Assembly: GCA_018262385.1 (NCBI GenBank)
Contig: JAGSPQ010000042.1
Location: 1-9,891 of the forward strand
Direction: 5' to 3'
DNA: 9,891 bases
Source of the DNA: Myxococcaceae bacterium
GTDB taxonomy: Bacteria; Myxococcota; Myxococcia; Myxococcales; Myxococcaceae
Shown piece by piece: positions 5,441-9,891 of the stretch; within the stretch, counting starts at the first letter, position 1; each line of letters begins with the position of its first letter. Under the pieces are notes generated by a model that saw nothing but the letters and a program-made list of their open reading frames with translations, did not search any database and was not told where the DNA came from. A program made the translations under genes and the position numbers.

Positions 5441-6199
5441 TCAGCGGCGAACGACCGCGAACGGGACGCTGATCGTGCCCAGCTCGGTGTCGGTGGAGGC
5501 GTCGACCAGCCTCATCTCGAACCGCACCTGCTGCTCCTTCGAGACGTTCTGGAAATAGACGAACCCGGAGATCCGGCCGCCGTCCTCCAGCACGCCTTCC
5601 GGCATCGCCTCGGCCAGCATGTCCTGGGTGGGCAGCAGGGTCGGCCAGACGTCCTGGTAGCGCTGGTAATAGAAGGGGTCGTAGGGGAACGCCAACGACC
5701 AGGCCGGCACGCCCGGGTAGTACGCGTAGTAGTGGGGGGCGACCATGAAGCCCTGGTGGTGGATGCGCGAGCGCGGGTACACCGCGGGCTGCGCCGGCGC
5801 CTGCTGGGCCGCCACCGGGATCAACACCACCTTCCCGACCGGGGCGCTGGCGTTCGGCACCAGCTCGCTCACCTTCGGCTCACCCGTCATCGGCGCCAGC
5901 GCCGGGTACCGGAAGCCGCTCGCCCCCAGCAGGCTGATGTCCTGGAAGGTGAGCCGCAGCCGCACGCCGCTCCGGTTCTCGATCGAGACCTTGATCGGAG
6001 TCATCAGCTCGCTCAGGCCGCTCGGATCGCCCCGCCAGGCATCCCCGTTCAGGAACACCTTGATTCCTGCCTCCTCGGCGAACGCGACTCCCGGGGTGCC
6101 GGTCAACACGCTTGCGCCGCGCGCAGGGATCAGCACCGGTTCGGCGACGCAGCCGGCGAGCGCCAGCGCACAAATCATCCAGACACTCGTTGATTTCAT
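5441..6199 (-). CDS. Hypothetical lipoprotein with Tyr/Pro-rich middle
   Basis: A 252-residue predicted lipoprotein of unknown function. Residues 1-17 are a lipoprotein signal (MKSTSVWMICALALAGC, lipobox LAGC, Cys17). The first part (30-130) has beta-type strands, including IKVSIENRSGVRLRLTF at 69-85, which resembles an immunoglobulin-like or 'intrinsic ligand' fold. A segment at 141-185 is unusually rich in aromatic residues and Pro (HYYAYYPGVPAW, FPYDPFYYQRY). The C-terminal part (208-252) returns to strands around GGRISGFVYFQNV and ends in VPFAVVRR. No enzyme motif is visible. The start at 6199 is preferred over an ATG at 6238 because GGGAG lies five bases upstream and the signal peptide begins there. 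It lies 82 bases downstream of the CBS-domain gene on the same strand, so co-transcription is possible. Confidence 0.78.
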   Translation of the reverse strand: MKSTSVWMICALALAGCVAEPVLIPARGASVLTGTPGVAFAEEAGIKVFLNGDAWRGDPSGLSELMTPIKVSIENRSGVRLRLTFQDISLLGASGFRYPALAPMTGEPKVSELVPNASAPVGKVVLIPVAAQQAPAQPAVYPRSRIHHQGFMVAPHYYAYYPGVPAWSLAFPYDPFYYQRYQDVWPTLLPTQDMLAEAMPEGVLEDGGRISGFVYFQNVSKEQQVRFEMRLVDASTDTELGTISVPFAVVRR

Positions 6200-6281
6200 G
6201 TGAGCTCCCATTGCCCTCAGGGAGGCAGCAAGGGGCATTCCAGCGCGGGGTGTTTCCCCCCGGTGACGGGCGAGGCCGCGG

Positions 6282-6695
6282 TCAGCGCCGCGCGGTGCGG
6301 GGCTTCGGAGCCAGAACGTCGGTGAGCGCCTGCAGCGCGTCGGAGAGCGTGAACACTCCCACCACCACCCGGTTCTCGACCACCACCGCCGACCCCAGCT
6401 TGTGCTTCCACATGTGGCGGGCCGCGACCCGCAGCGCAGTGGTGGGGGAGACGGTGTACGGCCGGGAGGTCATCGCTTCCTCGACCGTCACCGTCTGCGA
6501 GTCGACGTCCTTGAGCGTCTCGATCAGGTGGAGGTCCTCCATCGAGACGATCCCCACCAACCGGTTCGCGTCGAGCACCGGCAGGTGCCGGATCTGGTTC
6601 TTGCGCATCAGCCGGTGCGCCTCCGCCAGCGAGCTGGTGACCGGGATCGAGCGCACCGAGCGGGTCATGTAGTCGGCGATCACCAGCGTGGGCAT
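6282..6695 (-). CDS. Two-CBS-domain protein
   Basis: A 137-residue stand-alone CBS pair (Bateman module). The first CBS motif covers about residues 7-60 (MTRSVRSIPVTSSLAEAHRL, then IRHLPVLDANRLVGIVSMEDL). The second covers about 74-127 (AMTSRPYTVSP, then LGSAVVVENRVVVGVFTLSDAL). The regular 'LPV.D..RLVGIVS' and 'VVEN..VVGVFTLSDAL' strands are the family signature. Such modules bind adenine nucleotides or SAM and act as energy sensors, usually by controlling a partner protein; none is fused here. It is cytoplasmic with a short Arg-rich tail. GAAAGG lies four bases before the ATG. It is transcribed divergently from the universal stress protein gene, a pairing that suits a shared stress or energy-state response, though joint regulation is inferred. 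Confidence 0.9.
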   Translation of the reverse strand: MPTLVIADYMTRSVRSIPVTSSLAEAHRLMRKNQIRHLPVLDANRLVGIVSMEDLHLIETLKDVDSQTVTVEEAMTSRPYTVSPTTALRVAARHMWKHKLGSAVVVENRVVVGVFTLSDALQALTDVLAPKPRTARR

Positions 6696-6779
6696 GGGGC
6701 CTTTCGAAGCAACTGGAAGACCAGCGCACCAATTTCGCCGCCGCTGCGCCGGCACATGAATTGCGGCCAGCTGAAGGAA
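6696..6779. promoter_or_regulatory. Divergent intergenic region between CBS and Usp genes
   Basis: This stretch lies between the start codons of two back-to-back genes and must hold the promoters for both unless they lie inside the genes. I cannot identify a confident -35/-10 pair or operator. A closely spaced AAGGA ends one base before the chosen Usp ATG. Confidence 0.4.
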
Positions 6780-7241
6780 ATGATCAACCACATCCTGATC
6801 GCCGTCGATGGTTCGGGCGCCTCGCTCCACGCCGCCCGCTACGGGCTCTCGCTCGCCGCCCAGTCGGGGGCCCGGGTGACCCTGCTGTCGGTGCTGCCGC
6901 CCGCCGAGGTGCTCTCGATCGGCCCGCTGCAGGCCTACGTGCCGCTCAACCGCCCCCCCAGCGAAGGGGAGGTGCGGCGGATCAAGGCGCTGTTCGAAGA
7001 GATCTCGACCGAGCACACCGGGGTCCAGGTGGAGCACGCCGTCGAGCTCGGCCACCCGGCGGAGACGATCTGCGACTGGGCGGCGAAGCATGACGTCGAT
7101 CTGATCGTGGTCGGCGCGCGCGGGCTCGGCACCGCCCGGCGGCTGCTGCTCGGCTCGGTCAGCCAGCAGGTGGTGCAGCACGCCGCCTGCCCGGTGCTGA
7201 TCTGGCGGCCGCCTCCTCCCGTGGAACCGAAGGTGGCGTGA
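6780..7241 (+). CDS. Universal stress protein (UspA family, ATP-binding type)
   Basis: A 153-residue single-domain Usp. It opens with the family N-terminus INHILIAVDGSGASLHAARY, where the Asp of VDGS contacts nucleotide. It carries the ATP-binding signature G-x2-G-x9-G-S as GARGLGTARRLLLGSVSQQV, followed by the closing strand CPVLIW. This places it with ATP-binding Usps that help cells survive stress and starvation in the cytoplasm. The C-terminal tail RPPPPVEPKVA is short and Pro-rich. The start is chosen because the family begins at this Met. An in-frame ATG at 6756 would add eight residues, and neither start has a well-spaced Shine-Dalgarno. The RNA methyltransferase gene begins 42 bases downstream on the same strand, so read-through is possible. 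The CBS gene is divergent. Confidence 0.92.
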   Translation: MINHILIAVDGSGASLHAARYGLSLAAQSGARVTLLSVLPPAEVLSIGPLQAYVPLNRPPSEGEVRRIKALFEEISTEHTGVQVEHAVELGHPAETICDWAAKHDVDLIVVGARGLGTARRLLLGSVSQQVVQHAACPVLIWRPPPPVEPKVA

Positions 7242-7283
7242 TCCTCCTCGACGGGCCGGTGGCGCAGAGGGTACGAGCGAGCG

Positions 7284-8576
7284 ATGGAGCCTGCCGGGTT
7301 CGGCGAAGTTCAGGGCCGGCCCTCGCGGCCGGCAGCAGCGACCGCGATCAAGGCGCATCAGGCCGCGCTCACTGGCCGCCCCCTGCGCGCGGCGATCAGC
7401 GAGGCGCTGGAGAACGAGCCCAAGCTCGGCGGCAAGGAGCGCCGCTTCGCCGCCTGGGCCGCCCGCGAGCTCTCGCGCCACCAGCGGTTCATCGACCTGC
7501 TCGCCAAGACCCACGGGCACGCGCCCTCGGGCTTCTCGCTCGAGGGAGACCTGGCGATCCTCCGCTACACCCTCTGGCGCCGGCACCTCACCCACGCCTC
7601 CACCGAGCGCACCCTGTTCGAGGTCGCCTTGCCCGGGCCGCTGCGCCCCCGCTCGATCCCCGACGCGCTGCTGGCGAAGGTCTGCCAGAGCCTCGAGCCG
7701 CCGCTGCCGCCCGATCCGCTCGAGCGATCCGCCACCCTTCACTCGTTTCCCAACTGGCTGGCGACCGCGATCGCCCGCTCGGCTCCCGAAGGCGAAGCCG
7801 ACGCAGTGCTCGCCGCGCTCAACCGCGACCCGGTGATCTGGCTGCGGGCCCGGCCCCCGGGGACCCGGGAAGAGGTGCTGGGCAAGCTGCGCGCGGAAGG
7901 GATCGAGGTCGAGCCGGGCCCGATCGACGATGCGATTCGCCTCACCGACGAGGGCCGGGCGATCTTCGAGTCGAAGCCGATGAAGGCGCGCCGGCTGCAG
8001 GTGATGGATCTGGGCAGCCAGCTGCTGGCCAACCTCTGCGCTCCGAAGGTCGGCGCGACGGTGATCGACTGGTGCGCCGGAGCGGGCGGCAAGAGCTTCG
8101 CCCTCGCCGATCTGGTCGGCCCCACCGGGAAGGTGATCGCCACCGATCTGAAGCGTGCGCGCCTCGAGGAGGCCCGCCGCCGCGGCCGCGAGCTGTCGAT
8201 TCGCAACGTCAGCTTCCCCGAGAACGTGCGTCTGGCCGAGGCGGACGTGGTGTTGATCGACGCACCGTGCAGCGGCACCGGGACGCTGGGCCGCGAGCCG
8301 GATCAGAAGTGGAAGCTGCAGTGGAAGAAGGTCGAGGAGCTGGTCGCCACCCAGCTGAAGATCCTCGGCGCGGTCGCGGCGGGGGTGCGCGAGGGCTGCG
8401 TGATCGTCTACGGCACCTGCTCGGTGCTCACCGAAGAGAACGAGGCGGTGATCGAGGCGTTCCTGAAGCAGCACCCCCGCTGGCAGCTCGAGGGGCAGCC
8501 GCTGCGGGTCTGGCCCCACAAGATCGACGGCGGCGGGTTTTTCGGCGCGCGGTTGACGAACCGGCCCAAAAGTTAG
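7284..8576 (+). CDS. RsmB/NSUN-family RNA (cytosine-C5) methyltransferase
   Basis: A 430-residue SAM-dependent methyltransferase that makes 5-methylcytosine in RNA, probably rRNA. The N-terminal half (about 20-170) is helical and NusB-like in arrangement, as in RsmB. A central linker follows with WLRARP at 186-191. The Rossmann domain carries motif I DWCAGAGGKS (262-271), the SAM-ribose acid Asp288 in IATDLK, motif IV DAPCSGTGTLGREPD (326-340) with Cys329, and motif VI YGTCSVLTEENE with Cys379. In this family the motif VI Cys attacks C6 of the target base and the motif IV Cys helps release the product; both are present, so the enzyme should be active. It ends in GGGFFGARL, the usual C-terminal signature. 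The position modified cannot be told without comparison, so the gene symbol is left empty. AGAGGG upstream is rather distant (13 bases), so the start is a little uncertain. Confidence 0.92.
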   Translation: MEPAGFGEVQGRPSRPAAATAIKAHQAALTGRPLRAAISEALENEPKLGGKERRFAAWAARELSRHQRFIDLLAKTHGHAPSGFSLEGDLAILRYTLWRRHLTHASTERTLFEVALPGPLRPRSIPDALLAKVCQSLEPPLPPDPLERSATLHSFPNWLATAIARSAPEGEADAVLAALNRDPVIWLRARPPGTREEVLGKLRAEGIEVEPGPIDDAIRLTDEGRAIFESKPMKARRLQVMDLGSQLLANLCAPKVGATVIDWCAGAGGKSFALADLVGPTGKVIATDLKRARLEEARRRGRELSIRNVSFPENVRLAEADVVLIDAPCSGTGTLGREPDQKWKLQWKKVEELVATQLKILGAVAAGVREGCVIVYGTCSVLTEENEAVIEAFLKQHPRWQLEGQPLRVWPHKIDGGGFFGARLTNRPKS

Positions 8577-8592
8577 TACTTGCCGCCCGCCC

Positions 8593-8982
8593 ATGAACCC
8601 GAACCCTCAAGCCGACTCGCTGCGACAGATCCAGGCTGCCTGGGAGGCCGCGCAGGGGCAGGTGACCGACTTGCGCAAGCAGGTCGAGCACATGGCCAGC
8701 CTCGCTCAGGCCAAGGTCGCCCAGAACATGCTGGAGCGGGATCTCGATCGCGCCTTCCGCGATCTGGGTGAGGCCGTCTGGGCCCAGGTGTCGAAGGGCA
8801 AGCTGCAGCTTCCCCCGGCGTTCAGCGCGGTGATGAAGGCGCTCGAGAACGTGACCCGGAAGATCCAGGAGCAGAACGCGAGCATCAACGACCTGCTCGC
8901 GGAAGGAAACGAGATCGCCAATCGTCTGAAGAAGACCGCGGCGGTCAAATCGGCAGTGGCTTCACAGAACAAGAAGCGATAA
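8593..8982 (+). CDS. Small helical hypothetical protein
   Basis: A 129-residue protein with no recognised domain. It is almost entirely predicted helix: heptad-like runs at about 8-40 (LRQIQAAWEAAQGQVTDLRK) and 85-115 (ENVTRKIQEQNASINDLLAE) suggest two coiled-coil segments around a short hydrophobic loop, LPPAFSAVM. The C-terminus is Lys-rich (KKTAAVKSAVASQNKKR). It has no signal peptide or cysteines, so it is probably cytoplasmic. It lies 16 bases after the methyltransferase stop on the same strand and is likely co-transcribed with it. No clear Shine-Dalgarno precedes the ATG. The composition and frame match the neighbouring genes, so I regard it as real, with unknown function. Confidence 0.78.
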   Translation: MNPNPQADSLRQIQAAWEAAQGQVTDLRKQVEHMASLAQAKVAQNMLERDLDRAFRDLGEAVWAQVSKGKLQLPPAFSAVMKALENVTRKIQEQNASINDLLAEGNEIANRLKKTAAVKSAVASQNKKR

Positions 8983-9004
8983 GAAAAAACGCAGCCGCAG
9001 TGAC

Positions 9005-9077
9005 GGGGTCATAGCTCAGCTGGGAGAGCGCCTGAATGGCATTCAGGAGGTCGTCGGTTCGATCCCGACTGGCTCCA
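9005..9077 (+). tRNA. tRNA-Ala (anticodon GGC)
   Basis: A complete 73-base cloverleaf. The acceptor GGGGTCA pairs with TGGCTCC (two G-U wobbles), with discriminator A at 9077. The D stem is GCTC/GAGC with an AGCTGGGA loop. The anticodon stem is CCTGA/TCAGG, closing the loop ATGGCAT, so the anticodon GGC at 9038-9040 reads GCC and GCT alanine codons. The T arm GTCGG/CCGAC has the standard TTCGATC loop. The 3' CCA is not encoded. It lies just after the small helical gene and before a strong hairpin. Confidence 0.96.
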
Positions 9078-9091
9078 CAGATTTCAAAACT

Positions 9092-9124
9092 CGAAGCCCC
9101 TCGGTGATTCGCCGAGGGGCTTCG
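9092..9124. terminator. Strong stem-loop, likely bidirectional terminator
   Basis: A 13-bp perfect stem (CGAAGCCCCTCGG with its complement) closes a seven-base loop, 14 bases after the tRNA. On the plus strand the following GTCGTTTG is only moderately T-rich. On the minus strand GTTTTG follows, so it can also stop transcription arriving from the FKBP gene side. Confidence 0.75.
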
Positions 9125-9144
9125 TCGTTTGAGGGCCGATGCGC

Positions 9145-9184
9145 CCAAAACAAAACGCCCCCCGGCGCAGGGCCAGAGGGCGTT
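9145..9184 (-). terminator. Rho-independent terminator of the FKBP gene
   Basis: On the minus strand AACGCCC and GGGCGTT form a 7-bp stem around a 17-base GC-rich loop, directly followed by TTTTGTTTTGG. It starts 27 bases after the FKBP stop codon. Together with the hairpin at 9092-9124 it insulates the tRNA from the convergent FKBP gene. Confidence 0.75.
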
Positions 9185-9210
9185 GGCACTTCACTGCGGA
9201 AGAGCCTGGC

Positions 9211-9891
9211 TTACTTGCCCATCGTGGGCGGCGTGGCCTCTTTGGCCTTGATCCCGAGCAGCTCGACTTCGAAGTTCAGCACCGCGTTGGGCGGGATCAC
9301 CGGGGGCGAACCGCGCTCGCCGTAGGCGATGTCGCTCGGGCACACCAGCTTCGCCTTCCCACCGACCTTCATCTTGCCGACCCCTTCGGTCCAGCACTTG
9401 ATGACGCCGTTGAGCGGGAAGTCGATCGGCGCGTTGCGCTTGTAGCTGCTGTCGAACTCGGTGCCGTCGGTCAGCGTGCCGCGGTAGTGAACGGTGACCG
9501 TGTCGGTCGGCGCAGGCGTGGCGCCGGTGCCGGCCTTGGTCGAGAGGTAGATCAGCCCGCTCGGGGTCTTCTCGGCGCCCTTCTCCTTGGCGGCCTTGGC
9601 GAGGAACTCGTCGCCTTTCGCCTTCTCGATCTTGCCGCGGGCCTCACGCCGCGCCGTCACCAGTTGCTGGATCTTCGGCATCATCTCTTCCGGCTTCACC
9701 GCCGGGGGCTTGCCCGCCGCGGCGTCCTTCAGCCCCTTCATCAGCTCGTCCATCTCGGCCGGGGTGGGCGAGAAGTCGTTGGCCAGGCTCTTACCGATCG
9801 ACGCCCCGACGGCGTACATCACCTTCTTGGTGTCTTCGGCGCTCAGCGGAGCGGCGGCGGGAGCAGCAGCAGGGCCGCCCTTCATCGGGGC
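9211..9891 (-). CDS. FKBP-type peptidyl-prolyl cis-trans isomerase, FkpA-like (N-terminally cut by window edge)
   Basis: The visible part codes for at least 226 residues of an FKBP that speeds proline isomerisation in extracytoplasmic proteins. From the Met at 9885, residues 14-100 form the helical dimerisation domain of FkpA-type enzymes ([20 protein letters not shown] and a long charged helix to about 100). Residues 107-212 are the FKBP domain: [29 protein letters not shown] with active-site Trp165, SDIAYGERG with Tyr188, IPPN and [10 protein letters not shown]. The usual VIPGW is VIKCW here. Two cysteines (C164, C182) lie in the domain. The Met at 9885 follows Ala-Pro in an Ala/Pro/Gly-rich linker and the frame stays open to the edge, so the true start, probably with a signal or lipoprotein peptide, is outside the window. 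A rho-independent terminator follows the stop. Confidence 0.93.
   Translation of the reverse strand, partial: APMKGGPAAAPAAAPLSAEDTKKVMYAVGASIGKSLANDFSPTPAEMDELMKGLKDAAAGKPPAVKPEEMMPKIQQLVTARREARGKIEKAKGDEFLAKAAKEKGAEKTPSGLIYLSTKAGTGATPAPTDTVTVHYRGTLTDGTEFDSSYKRNAPIDFPLNGVIKCWTEGVGKMKVGGKAKLVCPSDIAYGERGSPPVIPPNAVLNFEVELLGIKAKEATPPTMGK

Noticed and set aside
6247..6260. GGGG-TGTTT-CCCCC stem-loop between the CBS and lipoprotein genes as a terminator
   Set aside because: It has only a four-base stem and no T-run on either side, and such G/C runs are common here by chance.
6282..8594. A 770-codon minus-strand frame ending in the CBS protein, as a fusion
   Set aside because: Only the last 137 codons have protein-like composition. 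The rest is antisense to the Usp and methyltransferase genes, and an ATG with GAAAGG upstream at 6695 gives a normal stand-alone CBS protein.

Overview
The window is very GC-rich and its real genes strongly prefer G or C at third codon positions. That bias produces long spurious open frames on the opposite strands. Several features suggest a delta-proteobacterial lineage, most likely Myxococcota: outer-membrane-type lipoproteins with a right-handed beta-helix fold, a free-standing ACP-like protein, and an FkpA-type FKBP. This placement is inference; no taxonomic marker was compared.

Layout. At 199-1582 (+) lies a two-gene cassette that looks like a RiPP (ribosomally synthesised, post-translationally modified peptide) system. 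A 56-residue peptide with three near-identical 15-residue Cys repeats (core TDKPHCSDC) is followed 10 nt later by a 400-residue radical SAM/SPASM protein with an N-terminal PqqD-like recognition segment. The enzyme's Shine-Dalgarno overlaps the peptide's stop codon. Facing it on the minus strand are two tandem beta-helix lipoproteins (4916 to 1632), a small acyl-carrier-like protein (5320-5051), an aromatic-rich lipoprotein (6199-5441) and a two-CBS-domain protein (6695-6282). Divergent from the CBS gene, on the plus strand, are a universal stress protein (6780-7241), an RsmB/NSUN-type RNA m5C methyltransferase (7284-8576), a small helical protein (8593-8982) and a tRNA-Ala(GGC) (9005-9077). 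The right end holds a minus-strand FKBP peptidyl-prolyl isomerase (9211 to the edge) with its terminator.

How the genes fit together. Only the peptide and the radical SAM protein form an obvious functional unit: leader plus repeated core, and maturase plus recognition domain. No transporter, peptidase or second tailoring enzyme is visible; the left edge is only 198 nt from the peptide start, so upstream genes could lie outside the window. The two beta-helix lipoproteins are probably co-transcribed surface proteins. The CBS and Usp pair shares a 60-84 bp divergent intergenic region and suits an energy or stress-sensing theme. The methyltransferase, tRNA and FKBP are housekeeping genes.

The most interesting items are the repeat-Cys peptide with its maturase, the four exact C-x12-C repeats at the N-terminus of one beta-helix lipoprotein, and the missing conventional start codon (CTG start or frameshift) in the other. 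Positions 1-198 hold no gene I can support, only small inverted repeats.
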